DNA from: UBA3206 sp963623875
GTDB taxonomy: Bacteria > Bacillota_I > Bacilli_A > Acholeplasmatales > Anaeroplasmataceae
DNA: 29,680 bases
Reading direction: 5' to 3'
Assembly (NCBI GenBank): GCA_963623875.1
Contig: CAVFNL010000006.1
Location: 1 to 29,680 of the forward strand
Numbering within the stretch: the stretch's first letter is position 1; every line of letters begins with the position of its first letter. The notes below the pieces were generated by a model. That model ran no database searches. It was not told the origin of the DNA and saw only the letters and a program-made list of their open reading frames with translations. Positions 16,017-23,744 of this stretch are shown here, piece after piece. The position numbers and the translations under genes were made by a program.

Positions 16017-16031
16017 AAGAGACTTTTTTTT
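16005..16031 (+). terminator. Intrinsic terminator after the lipoprotein genes
   Basis: AAGTCTC (16005-16011) pairs with GAGACTT (16019-16025), and the stem can extend through TTT/AAA. T-run 16024-16031. It overlaps the last codons of the PDZ lipoprotein gene. Confidence 0.85.
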
Positions 16032-16034
16032 GTG

Positions 16035-16040
16035 TATAAT
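16035..16040 (+). promoter_or_regulatory. Possible -10 element of pncC
   Basis: Perfect TATAAT just after the terminator and 33 bases before the pncC ATG. No good -35 lies at the right distance, so this is tentative. Confidence 0.3.
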
Positions 16041-16072
16041 TAAAATAAATTATAAGAATAGGAATTATAAAT

Positions 16073-16555
16073 ATGAACGAAGAAGAATTGGTAGGATTGT
16101 TATTAAAACATAAATTGCATATTACTACAGCTGAATCATGTACTGCAGGACTTTTATCATCAACGATTGTAAATGTCTCAGGAGCATCAGGAGTTCTTGA
16201 TATGGCTTTTGTAGTATACGCAAATAGTGCTAAAGAAAAACTTATAAATGTAAAATCAGAAACGATAGAAAAATTTGGTGTAGTATCCGAAGAAGTAACA
16301 TCAGAAATGGCTAAAGGTGCCGCCATAGAAGCTTCTGCGGATGCGGCTATTTCAATATCAGGTATTGCAGGCCCTGGTGGAGGAAGTGCAAGAAAACCAG
16401 TTGGAATGGTATGTTTTGGCTTTTATTTGAATGGAGAAGTGAAAACATATACAATGCAATTTAAAAATATTGGAAGATTAAGCGTTAGATTAAAATCAAC
16501 AGAATTTGCGATAAACAAAATGATAGAAATTATAAAGGAGTATTACAATGATTAA
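16073..16555 (+). CDS. pncC: Nicotinamide-nucleotide amidase (CinA C-terminal domain family)
   Basis: 160 residues, a stand-alone CinA C-terminal domain. Motifs TTAESCTAGLLS (about 20-31), VVYANSAKEKL, GVVSEEV and SGIAGPGGG are characteristic. PncC deamidates nicotinamide mononucleotide to nicotinic acid mononucleotide, recycling the NMN released by NAD-dependent DNA ligase in the pyridine nucleotide cycle. The N-terminal CinA/MoCF domain found in full-length CinA is absent, as in E. coli PncC. The gene overlaps the following aminotransferase by 8 bases, so the two are co-translated. Confidence 0.92.
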   Translation: MNEEELVGLLLKHKLHITTAESCTAGLLSSTIVNVSGASGVLDMAFVVYANSAKEKLINVKSETIEKFGVVSEEVTSEMAKGAAIEASADAAISISGIAGPGGGSARKPVGMVCFGFYLNGEVKTYTMQFKNIGRLSVRLKSTEFAINKMIEIIKEYYND

Positions 16556-17744
16556 TGAATATTATAAAAGTCTTACAACAAATAAAAGTAAAATAAGAGA
16601 AATGTATATGTATGGTCTAAAAAGAAAAAAAGAGGTTGGAGAAGAAAATGTCTTTGATTATTCACTAGGTAATCCAAGTGTTGATGTTCCTGGTGAATAT
16701 AATGATGCAATAAAAGAGGTAATCGATACTAAAACATCTATTGAAGTTCACGGATATTCGCCAAATCTTGGTAATGATGAATTTAGAATTGCAGTAGCTA
16801 ATAACCTTAAGAAAAGATATGGACTAGATTATAACAAAGATGCAATTTTCCCTACTACAGGTGCGGCAGGAGCCTTAGCACATGCAATAAGAGCCATTAC
16901 AAAACCTGGTGATGAAATAATTACATTTGCGCCATACTTTCCTGAATACAATCATTATGTAGGCGGGGCAGGAGCGGTTTTAAAAGTAGTTCCTGCAGAT
17001 ACAAAGACTTTCCAAATAAATACATGTGAATTTAAAAAAATGATTAATGAAAAAACAATGGCTGTTTTAATAAATACGCCTAACAACCCTTCAGGTGTTG
17101 TGTATTCAAAAGATACTATTGTAGAACTTAAGAATATTCTTTTAGAAGCATCTAAGAAATATGGTCATGATATTTATATAATATCAGATGAGCCATATAG
17201 AGAAATAGTATTTGAAGGTGTAGAAGTTCCTTGTATTTCAAAGTATTATGACAACACATTAATGTGTTATTCATTTAGTAAATCATTATCTATTCCTGGC
17301 GAAAGAATAGGATATGTTGCGGTTAATCCTAAATGTAGGGACTATAAACTACTTGTAGATATAATGGGGCAAATATCAAGAGGAATTGGACATAACTGTC
17401 CATCTTCTTTAATCCAACAAGCTACGGCATTAACCATTGATAAAACTTCAAATTTAAAAGTATATGAAAAGAATATGAATATTTTATATAACAAATTAAA
17501 AGAATTAGGATTTGATGTTGTAAAACCAGGTGGAACTTTTTATATCTTTCCAAAATGTTTAGAAGAAGATTCAGAACATTTCTGTGAAGTCGCAAAATCA
17601 ATCGATTTACTCCTTGTTCCATCAGATAGCTTTGGTGTAAAAGGATATTTTAGAATAGCATATTGCGTTTCAACTGATTTTGTAAATAGATCGCTTAAAA
17701 AGTTTGAAGAATTAAAAAAAATATACGATAAAACAAATAACTAG
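16548..17744 (+). CDS. Pyridoxal-phosphate-dependent aminotransferase, class I
   Basis: 398 residues with the fold type I aminotransferase hallmarks: TPNNPSG (Asn180 contacts PLP), SDEPYRE with Asp214, and SFSKSLSIPGERIG with Schiff-base Lys245 and phosphate-binding Arg253. It transfers amino groups between an amino acid and a 2-oxo acid in the cytoplasm. The sequence resembles the AspB-like group of Clostridia and Bacilli, but substrate cannot be read from sequence; aspartate or an aromatic/branched amino acid are possible. AAAGGAG precedes ATG 16548, inside the end of pncC. A terminator follows. Confidence 0.9.
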   Translation: MINEYYKSLTTNKSKIREMYMYGLKRKKEVGEENVFDYSLGNPSVDVPGEYNDAIKEVIDTKTSIEVHGYSPNLGNDEFRIAVANNLKKRYGLDYNKDAIFPTTGAAGALAHAIRAITKPGDEIITFAPYFPEYNHYVGGAGAVLKVVPADTKTFQINTCEFKKMINEKTMAVLINTPNNPSGVVYSKDTIVELKNILLEASKKYGHDIYIISDEPYREIVFEGVEVPCISKYYDNTLMCYSFSKSLSIPGERIGYVAVNPKCRDYKLLVDIMGQISRGIGHNCPSSLIQQATALTIDKTSNLKVYEKNMNILYNKLKELGFDVVKPGGTFYIFPKCLEEDSEHFCEVAKSIDLLLVPSDSFGVKGYFRIAYCVSTDFVNRSLKKFEELKKIYDKTNN

Positions 17745-17767
17745 ATAATTTTCTTTAAATAATTAAT

Positions 17768-17790
17768 GACGCTTTAGGGCGTCTTTTTTT
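17768..17790 (+). terminator. Intrinsic terminator after the aminotransferase gene
   Basis: GACGC (17768-17772) pairs with GCGTC (17779-17783) around a 6-base loop, followed by a T7 run. The stem is short but GC-rich. Confidence 0.85.
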
Positions 17791-17836
17791 CTTTTTCGCA
17801 AAAAAAACATACCTTTTTGAAGAAAGGATGAAAAAA

Positions 17837-17866
17837 CTATTGCTTGTTCGCTCCAAACAAGAATAG
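17837..17866. other. Hairpin-forming inverted repeat
   Basis: CTATT-g-CTTGTT (17837-17848) pairs with AACAAG-AATAG (17856-17866), 11 pairs with one bulged G and a 7-base loop. There is no T-run, so it is not an ordinary terminator. It lies 20 bases before the merR-like pseudogene and could be an operator or a relic. Confidence 0.35.
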
Positions 17867-17885
17867 CATAAAATGAAAAAGAATT

Positions 17886-18211
17886 ATGAATGAGAAAACA
17901 CTAGAAAAAATCACAAAATTAAGTAGAAGACAAATAATGGAACTTCAAAAAATGTAATAAAGAGAAAAGGTAAAATCGGTCAGGGGATAGGTTATGACTA
18001 TTCAGACGAAGAAGTGAATTTATTCGTATTAGCTAAATTCTTTAAAGACTGTGGATTACAGTGCAAAGAAATTAAAAATCAAATGGAGAGATATGAAAAT
18101 AATAAAATGGAAGTTTTAGATGAGGTTATTGCTCAAATAGAATCTAAAATAACATTTTATGAGGATATATTGAAAACAGCTAAAAAATTAAAAAAAGAAG
18201 GGAGGAAATGA
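17886..18211 (+). pseudogene. MerR-family regulator, frameshifted
   Basis: ATG 17886 reads MNEKTLEKITKLSRRQIMELQKM and then meets TAA TAA at 17955. From 17954 another frame continues without a break: VIKRKGKIGQGIGYDYSDEEV, then LFVLAKFFKDCGLQCKEIKNQM, ending in a long charged helix at 18211. Together this is a small MerR-type protein of about 110 residues: helix-turn-helix, wing with G-Y-D-Y-S (compare G-Y-R-Y-S in MerR), hydrophobic helix and dimerisation coiled coil. Four bases missing near 17953 would explain the shift. A shortened product from a start at 18014 lacks the DNA-binding domain. The stop overlaps the start region of the next gene, a coupled pair in the ancestor. Confidence 0.65.
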
Positions 18212-18213
18212 TT

Positions 18214-18578
18214 TTGAAAACATCAAGACTCGTTATTGGAATTATAAGTATAGTATTCTTTGGATTTGTAATGTTTCAATCATGTGCTGCAGGAGTAGTA
18301 GAATTTTTAGAAGAAGATGAAGAATCTACAGCTAGTGCAGCAGGGTTTTTTGTTTCAATTATGTTTTTGATTACAGGTATAACTGCAATATGCACGAGAA
18401 AAGTATATCTGGAGGATTTTGTTGTGGAATCTTTTATCTTATAACAGGAATTATAGGAATTGCAGGGCATGGAATTTATGAAGATTTAGTAATTTGGTCT
18501 GGATTATCTATAATATTTTCAATAGTGTTTATCGTTGAAAGTGTTGTAATGATTAAACAAAAAAAGAATGAAATTTAA
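18214..18578 (+). pseudogene. Small multi-spanning membrane protein, frameshifted
   Basis: The start is probably TTG 18214, since GGGAGG (18200-18205) is too close to ATG 18208 but well placed for the TTG. It reads MKTSRLVIGIISIVFFGFVM, a Cys-containing second segment and ITGITAICTRK, then loses frame at an A4 run (18399-18402). Restoring one A continues SISGGFCCGIFYLITGIIG to 18578. The restored protein of about 120 residues has four hydrophobic segments and a charged cytoplasmic tail. I recall similar uncharacterised small membrane proteins encoded next to MerR regulators in gut Firmicutes; the function is unknown. As it stands, the two halves are 18214-18444 and 18390-18578 in different frames. 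Confidence 0.65.
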
Positions 18579-18585
18579 AAAAAGT

Positions 18586-18618
18586 AAAAGTGCTTGTAAA
18601 CCATAAGCACTTTTCTTT
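18586..18618 (+). terminator. Intrinsic terminator
   Basis: AAAAGTGCTT (18586-18595) pairs with AAGCACTTTT (18605-18614) around a 9-base loop, then CTTT. It separates the decayed merR pair from the ribosomal operon. Confidence 0.8.
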
Positions 18619-18670
18619 ATATCAATTTTAATTTTTTATATAACAAAAATGAAAAAACATAAAATTAATA

Positions 18671-18699
18671 TTGATAAAAAAAATAAATTGTGCTAATAT
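18671..18699 (+). promoter_or_regulatory. Promoter of rpsF-ssb-rpsR
   Basis: TTGATA (18671-18676), a 17-base spacer and TAATAT (18694-18699) with an extended -10 TGc (18691-18693). Transcription would start near 18706. Confidence 0.7.
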
Positions 18700-18705
18700 T
18701 TAAAA

Positions 18706-18773
18706 GCATATGTATTATGCACATTCTGCCTGCGTTAGAAACCAGGCCATAGACCATAGGAGGTGCGATTAAA
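18706..18773 (+). promoter_or_regulatory. Structured rpsF leader, candidate S6:S18 autoregulatory element
   Basis: The leader can fold into GCATA/TATGC (18706-18720) and GCCTG-cgttagaaac-CAGGC (18728-18747). Alternatively GCAC (18719-18722) can pair with GTGC near 18763-18766, which would take in the AGGAGG ribosome binding site. rpsF mRNA leaders that bind the S6:S18 complex are known in many bacteria, and both proteins are encoded in this operon. Assignment to that family is inferred from position and structure, not from a covariance match. Confidence 0.45.
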
Positions 18774-19061
18774 ATGAAAAAGTACGAGGTTATGTATATC
18801 ATTCGTCCAACTCTAGACGCTGATTCTATTAGTAAAGAAATCAAAAGTTTAAATGAAATTTTTACTAACAACAATTCAAAGGTTTTAGAGGTTAATGAAT
18901 GGGGACTAAGAGAACTAGCTTATGAAATCGAAAAGAATCATAAGGGTTACTATGTTGTTCTTACTGTAGAAGCAACTGTAGAAGCTGTAAATGAGTTCAA
19001 TCGTGTAGTTGGATATAACGAAAATATTCTTCGTCATATCGTCGTTAATGCTCAAGAGTAA
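18774..19061 (+). CDS. rpsF: 30S ribosomal protein S6
   Basis: 95 residues, standard length. It opens MKKYEVMYIIRP and has NEWGLRELAYEI and GYYVVLTVEA, the conserved S6 strands. S6 binds S18 on the platform of the 30S subunit. A strong AGGAGGTG precedes ATG 18774. First gene of rpsF-ssb-rpsR, the standard bacterial order. Confidence 0.97.
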   Translation: MKKYEVMYIIRPTLDADSISKEIKSLNEIFTNNNSKVLEVNEWGLRELAYEIEKNHKGYYVVLTVEATVEAVNEFNRVVGYNENILRHIVVNAQE

Positions 19062-19075
19062 TTAAGGAGGATATT

Positions 19076-19525
19076 ATGATTAATAATGTAGTATTAGTTG
19101 GAAGAATCACAAGAGATCCTGAAGTAAGATATGTTGGTAATAATCTTGCGAATGTAGCTTTTACTATTGCGGTTGATAGACAATATCAACAATCAAATGG
19201 TGAAAGACAAGCAGATTTTATTAACTGTGTTGCGTGGAGACAACAAGCTGAATTCCTTGGAAAATATGTTAAAAAGGGATATATGCTTGGTGTGTGTGGA
19301 AGTATTCAAACTAGAAGTTATCAAGCTCAAGATGGAACAACTCGTTATGTTACTGAAGTAGTTTGTTCAAGCGTTCAAAACTTACAAGGACGTAGCGACT
19401 TACAATCTGCTGATAATCAAGGCTATACAGCTCAAACTCAACCAAGAGTTAGAGAAAGAGAACAAGAGGCACAACCAAATGCGTTTGACGTATCTGAGGT
19501 TGCTGAAGAAGATTTACCATTCTAA
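19076..19525 (+). CDS. ssb: Single-stranded DNA-binding protein
   Basis: 149 residues. The N-terminal OB fold (about 1-105) starts MINNVVLVGRITRDPEVRY and carries FINCVAWR. A flexible Gln-rich linker follows, and then the acidic tip EEDLPF, the docking site for replication and repair partners. It coats single-stranded DNA during replication, recombination and repair. AAGGAGG precedes ATG 19076, 14 bases after rpsF. Placement between rpsF and rpsR is typical of Bacillota. Confidence 0.97.
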   Translation: MINNVVLVGRITRDPEVRYVGNNLANVAFTIAVDRQYQQSNGERQADFINCVAWRQQAEFLGKYVKKGYMLGVCGSIQTRSYQAQDGTTRYVTEVVCSSVQNLQGRSDLQSADNQGYTAQTQPRVREREQEAQPNAFDVSEVAEEDLPF

Positions 19526-19539
19526 AAGGAGGATATATT

Positions 19540-19767
19540 ATGCAAAGAAATTTACATCAAAGAAGAAAAAAAGTTTGTTATTTCAAGACAAATAATATTG
19601 AACATATTGATTTCAAAGATGTTGACTTATTAAGAAAGTTTGTTACTGATAGAGGAAAAATCTTACCTCGTCGTGCAACAGGAACATCTGCTAAATATCA
19701 AAGAAAACTAGCTATCGCTATCAAGAGAGCTAGACATATGGCATTACTACCTTTCACAAAAGAGTAA
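19540..19767 (+). CDS. rpsR: 30S ribosomal protein S18
   Basis: 75 residues, standard length. The core IDFKDVDLLRKFVTDRGKILPRR and TGTSAKYQRKLAIAIKRAR are canonical. The N-terminal KKVCYF keeps the Cys seen in zinc-type S18 paralogues, but the usual second and third Cys are absent, so it is the ordinary non-zinc form. It forms the S6:S18 dimer on the 30S platform. AAAAGGAGG lies upstream, and a terminator follows. Confidence 0.97.
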   Translation: MQRNLHQRRKKVCYFKTNNIEHIDFKDVDLLRKFVTDRGKILPRRATGTSAKYQRKLAIAIKRARHMALLPFTKE

Positions 19768-19780
19768 TATTGTTAATTAT

Positions 19781-19805
19781 AGAGACCTTTCAAGGTCTCT
19801 TTTTT
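19781..19805 (+). terminator. Intrinsic terminator of rpsF-ssb-rpsR
   Basis: AGAGACCT (19781-19788) pairs with AGGTCTCT (19793-19800), and the T-run reaches 19805. Confidence 0.9.
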
Positions 19806-19850
19806 ATAGTAAAGAGATGTTTAATAAGCCATTTTTTACTCGGTGTAATG

Positions 19851-19879
19851 TTGTAATAAAATAAATAAATTGATATAAT
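19851..19879 (+). promoter_or_regulatory. Promoter of the gdpP-rplI-dnaB-prfA operon
   Basis: TTGTAA (19851-19856), a 17-base spacer and perfect TATAAT (19874-19879) with extended -10 TGa (19871-19873). Confidence 0.7.
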
Positions 19880-19904
19880 TAATTGAGTCTATAGAGGTGA
19901 GCCT

Positions 19905-22340
19905 ATGAAAAAAGTAATTTCAGCTATAATTGCAGCACTGATTGCGGCAACTTGCATTGTTTTTTACTATAGAAAACCATTTGATATTAAATATAATGAA
20001 ATATATTTTTTAGTTGCGGCAATTTTTCTTTTAATTGCGACAATTTTACTTACAACTAAATTTTATGATAAACAATCAAAGAAAGTTAAAAGTCTTGAAA
20101 ATAGATTAGATCAATGGAATAGTATTTCATATCACGTTCGTAATTCAGGTGATAAAGCTTTTAATGAACTTCCTGTAGGTATTTTAGTATATGATGATGA
20201 TTATATTGCAAGATGGGCAAATAAGAATGTTAAAACTATTTTTAAATCTGCTGTCATTGATGAATCATTAAATGATATTTCTAGTGAAATATTAATGCAT
20301 ATTAGAGCTAAAGATGATGGCTTTGTTTGTAAAATAGATGATAATTATTATCAAGTTGTTAATAATTATGAAAACAATTTAATTTATTTCTTTGACCAAA
20401 CTGATCGTGAAAAATTAAAAATTAAATATGATGAAAGAAAAACAGCATTAGTTATAATTTCAATTGATAATCTTGATGAATCAATGAAGAGATTAGATAT
20501 GCAAATTCAATCTAATATAAGAGGAGAAATTTTAGGAGAAATTGCGGATTATGCTTCAGACCATCAAGGATATCTTCAAAATTACAATGATAGACTTTTA
20601 ATTATTTGTGATAAAGAACATTTATTACAAATGGTTTCTGATAAATTTGAACTTCTAGATAGTATTCGTCAAATAGTTCAAAGAGAGCATTTAAGAACAT
20701 CGGTATCTATTGGTGCAGCGTGTTATGATTTAGGTTATGATGAATTAGGAATTATGGCTCAACAAGCTGTAGAATTAGCTGAAAAGCGTGGAGGAGATCA
20801 AGTCGTTGTAAATATTGAAAATGAAAAAATTCAATATTTTGGAGGAAAGATTAATGCTCTTGAAAAGAATACACTTGTTAATGCTCGTGTACATGCGTTA
20901 GCTATAAAAGAAGCTATTGAAGCCGCATCTAATGTAGTTGTTATGGCTCATAAAATGGCAGATGCAGATGCGATTGCCTCCACATTGCTTACAATAAGTT
21001 TAGTAAAATCTACTGGCAAACCTGTAGATGGAGTTTATGATGTAAATAATATAGATTCAACTGCTAAGAAATTGATTTATAATTATTTAGAATATGCAGA
21101 TCCTGATATTCTTACAAATTTAAAACCAGTAGCTAATATTGATATAAAACCACAAACACTTTTAATTGTAGTAGATACTCAATCTCCTACAATTGCGATG
21201 TACCCTGAAATTATAGGAAGATTTAAAAATTTAGTTGTGATAGATCATCATAGACATGGTGAGGTGGATTTTAAAGATCCTATAGTTAATTATGTTGAGC
21301 CTTATGCATCGTCGGCTGTAGAGCTTATTTCTGAGTTATTTATGTTCTTTGGCGATAATTTAAAAATATCTGCGGCACTTGCTACAATGTCTTTAGCAGG
21401 TATAGTTGTTGATACTAATAATTTTACATATCGTACAGGTTCTCGTACATTTGAGGCAGCATCAGTTCTAAAGGAATATGGTGGAGATATGTCAATAGTT
21501 AGAACTCTTTTAAGAGGATCTTATGACGATGAATTATTCTATGCTAATGCATTAACTCATGCACAAATTATATATGATAAGTTTGCGATTGTTAAAATAC
21601 CAGAAGATGAAATACTATCTGAAAGACCGATGCTTGCCAAGGTTTCTGATAGGTTACTTCAAATTGATAAAGTAGAAGCTGCGTTTACAATAGGATGTGT
21701 TGAAAGAGCAGGCTTTATTGGTGTAAGTGCTCGTTCACTAGAACAATTAAATGTTCAAATCATTATGGAAGAAATGGGTGGTGGTGGACACTTAAATGCG
21801 GCTGCTATCCAAAGAGAAGGAACAACAGTAGAAGCTGTTTATAACCAATTGATGGAAATATTAAAAAGAGAATACGATACAACAGGAGGAATTGATATGG
21901 AAGTTATATTACTTGAAGATGTTAAAGGTAGAGGAGTCAAAGGACAAATTATTAATGTTGCGAATGGATATGGTAATTACTTATTATCAAATAAATTAGC
22001 AGTAGTTGCGACACCTGAAAATAAAAAGACTTTAGATGAAATGAAGGCTAAAGAGGAACAAGCTCAAATCGAACATAAGGAACTTATGGAAAAATTAAAG
22101 GCAGAAATTGAAAGTAAAACAATCAATTTATATATTAAAGTCGGAAATGATGGAAAATCATTTGGACATATTACTACAAAGCAAGTTTGTGATGAATTTG
22201 AAGCACAAACAGGTATTAAACTTGATAAAAAGAAGGTTGAATTACCTATTGAAATAACAACAATTGGTAATTATACTGCGACAGTTAAATTACATAAGGA
22301 TGTTGTTGCAAATATAGAAATAAAAGTATTAGAACAATAA
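19905..22340 (+). CDS. gdpP-rplI: GdpP cyclic-di-AMP phosphodiesterase fused in frame to ribosomal protein L9
   Basis: 811 residues in one uninterrupted frame. Residues 1-664 form a full-length GdpP (B. subtilis YybT type): two membrane helices (about 5-22 and 33-51), a PAS-like region, a degenerate GGDEF domain (about 175-305) and a DHH/DHHA1 phosphoesterase. The metal-binding residues are His349, Asp353, Asp355, Asp424, Asp447-His448-His449 and Asp503, with GGGGH at 625-629. GdpP hydrolyses c-di-AMP, controlling potassium and osmotic balance. No stop follows: the frame reads T-T-G-G-I-D through the rplI ribosome binding site and on into a complete L9 (residues 665-811). The order gdpP-rplI-dnaB is ancestral in Bacilli, so the fusion probably arose by loss of the gdpP stop codon. 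AGAGGTGA supports ATG 19905. Confidence 0.88.
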   Translation: MKKVISAIIAALIAATCIVFYYRKPFDIKYNEIYFLVAAIFLLIATILLTTKFYDKQSKKVKSLENRLDQWNSISYHVRNSGDKAFNELPVGILVYDDDYIARWANKNVKTIFKSAVIDESLNDISSEILMHIRAKDDGFVCKIDDNYYQVVNNYENNLIYFFDQTDREKLKIKYDERKTALVIISIDNLDESMKRLDMQIQSNIRGEILGEIADYASDHQGYLQNYNDRLLIICDKEHLLQMVSDKFELLDSIRQIVQREHLRTSVSIGAACYDLGYDELGIMAQQAVELAEKRGGDQVVVNIENEKIQYFGGKINALEKNTLVNARVHALAIKEAIEAASNVVVMAHKMADADAIASTLLTISLVKSTGKPVDGVYDVNNIDSTAKKLIYNYLEYADPDILTNLKPVANIDIKPQTLLIVVDTQSPTIAMYPEIIGRFKNLVVIDHHRHGEVDFKDPIVNYVEPYASSAVELISELFMFFGDNLKISAALATMSLAGIVVDTNNFTYRTGSRTFEAASVLKEYGGDMSIVRTLLRGSYDDELFYANALTHAQIIYDKFAIVKIPEDEILSERPMLAKVSDRLLQIDKVEAAFTIGCVERAGFIGVSARSLEQLNVQIIMEEMGGGGHLNAAAIQREGTTVEAVYNQLMEILKREYDTTGGIDMEVILLEDVKGRGVKGQIINVANGYGNYLLSNKLAVVATPENKKTLDEMKAKEEQAQIEHKELMEKLKAEIESKTINLYIKVGNDGKSFGHITTKQVCDEFEAQTGIKLDKKKVELPIEITTIGNYTATVKLHKDVVANIEIKVLEQ
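21884..21889 (+). promoter_or_regulatory. Ribosome binding site nested inside the gdpP-rplI frame
   Basis: Perfect AGGAGG, 7 bases before ATG 21897. This is the optimal arrangement for independent initiation of L9, and it is strong for a sequence that is also coding. Confidence 0.75.
21897..22340 (+). CDS. rplI: 50S ribosomal protein L9 (nested start within the fusion)
   Basis: 147 residues from ATG 21897, normal L9 length. The N-terminal domain MEVILLEDVKGRGVKGQ...VANGYGNYLL binds 23S rRNA. A connecting helix and a C-terminal domain (SKTINLYIKVGNDGKSFGHIT) complete the standard L9 shape. The strong ribosome binding site directly upstream suggests that most L9 is made as a free protein, with the GdpP fusion as a second product. 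L9 is needed in stoichiometric amount with the ribosome, so a membrane-tethered fusion alone would be hard to reconcile with normal assembly. The gene lies 10 bases before dnaB. Confidence 0.75.
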   Translation: MEVILLEDVKGRGVKGQIINVANGYGNYLLSNKLAVVATPENKKTLDEMKAKEEQAQIEHKELMEKLKAEIESKTINLYIKVGNDGKSFGHITTKQVCDEFEAQTGIKLDKKKVELPIEITTIGNYTATVKLHKDVVANIEIKVLEQ

Positions 22341-22350
22341 GAGGGATGTT

Positions 22351-23742
22351 ATGAATAATATAACCATACCAAAGAATGTAGATGCTGAAATTTCTCTTTT
22401 AGCTTGCGTCTTGATGGATGGAAGTCAGATCATTGCATTATCAGATGAACTCGAAGAAGAAGATTTTTATGATCCTAAAAATAGAATAATTTATAGATCA
22501 ATGTTAAATCTTTATACAAAAGGATCAAAACTTGATTTAACAACTGTATTTACAGAACTTAAAAATCAAAATTTATTAGATGCAGCTGGTGGTGCATCTT
22601 ATATATCTGATATAGCAAGCCATAGCTATACGACATCATATATTGATGACTATATAACATTAGTTAAAAGTGCTTCTCTTAAAAGAAGAACTCTTGAATC
22701 ATTAAATGATCTTGTCAAAATAGGAATGGATTCTAAAATAGATGCAGATGAATACCTTGAAGAGACTGAAAAAATTGTTTTTGAATTATCTAAAGGTAAA
22801 AAGACATCATCATTTGTTAAAATGGATGAAGCGTTAGCAAAAGTTAAAGAACATGTAGATTTTAATGCATCAAACGATAAAGATATTATAGGGCTTGATA
22901 CAGGATTTTCTAATCTTAATGAGCAAACATTAGGATTTCAAGCACCACAACTTATAGTCTTAGGAGCACGTCCCGGAATGGGAAAATCAGCTCTTGCGAT
23001 GAATATTGCGACTAATGTTGCAAGATTAAACAAAAATGGAAAAGCTCGTGTTGCGGTTTTTAATCTAGAAATGGGATATGATCAATTAGCTGAACGTATG
23101 ATTGCGACAGAAGCTAATATTGATTCTAAGACAATTAAAAGTGGAAAGTTTGATATGAATCAAAGTAAAGCTTTTATTGCGGCACAAGCAAGACTTTCAC
23201 AACTTGATATCCAATTTGATGATTCAAGTGGAACAACAATTGAAAGCATAAGAACAAAATGTAGAAAATTAGCCTCTTCTGATGGAGGACTAGATTTTGT
23301 TGTAATAGATTATCTTCAACTTGTAAATTCTTCACATGGCGGAAAAAATAAATCGCGTGCAGATGAAGTTGCGGACATATCACGTCAATTAAAAGCTATG
23401 GCACGTGAACTTAATGTGCCAGTTCTAGCGTTATCACAACTTTCACGTAAAGTTGAAGATAAAACTAGAAAAGATGGTAGTAATGAACCACAAATGTCAG
23501 ATCTTCGTGAATCCGGAGGTATTGAACAAGATGCGGATATTATTATGCTGCTTTATAGAAAAGGATATTATGCTAAAAATGAAGAAGCAAGAAAAGATCC
23601 GTTTACAGAACTTAATATAGCCAAAAACCGTCAAGGTGTAAGTGGTGTAAAAATATATTTTAATTTTATAGGAAAGTATTATAAATTCGAAGTAACCACA
23701 GAAAGAGAAAGTAGTGGTGAATACTTCGACGATAAGGAGTAA
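22351..23742 (+). CDS. dnaB: Replicative DNA helicase
   Basis: 463 residues. The N-terminal primase-interacting domain (about 5-105, DAEISLLACVLMDG) and the RecA-like motor domain with Walker A ARPGMGKSA (206-214), Walker B FVVIDYLQLV and the DnaB-specific motif QMSDLRESGGIEQDAD are present. It unwinds DNA at the replication fork as a hexamer and recruits primase. It is equivalent to DnaC of B. subtilis, which also follows rplI. No intein interrupts it. GAGGGATG precedes ATG 22351, and the gene ends two bases before prfA. Confidence 0.97.
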   Translation: MNNITIPKNVDAEISLLACVLMDGSQIIALSDELEEEDFYDPKNRIIYRSMLNLYTKGSKLDLTTVFTELKNQNLLDAAGGASYISDIASHSYTTSYIDDYITLVKSASLKRRTLESLNDLVKIGMDSKIDADEYLEETEKIVFELSKGKKTSSFVKMDEALAKVKEHVDFNASNDKDIIGLDTGFSNLNEQTLGFQAPQLIVLGARPGMGKSALAMNIATNVARLNKNGKARVAVFNLEMGYDQLAERMIATEANIDSKTIKSGKFDMNQSKAFIAAQARLSQLDIQFDDSSGTTIESIRTKCRKLASSDGGLDFVVIDYLQLVNSSHGGKNKSRADEVADISRQLKAMARELNVPVLALSQLSRKVEDKTRKDGSNEPQMSDLRESGGIEQDADIIMLLYRKGYYAKNEEARKDPFTELNIAKNRQGVSGVKIYFNFIGKYYKFEVTTERESSGEYFDDKE

Positions 23743-23744
23743 TT

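Noticed and set aside
17829..17866. Short open frame MKKLLLVRSKQE
   Set aside because: Only 12 codons, overlapping a hairpin, with no similarity I recognise; probably chance.
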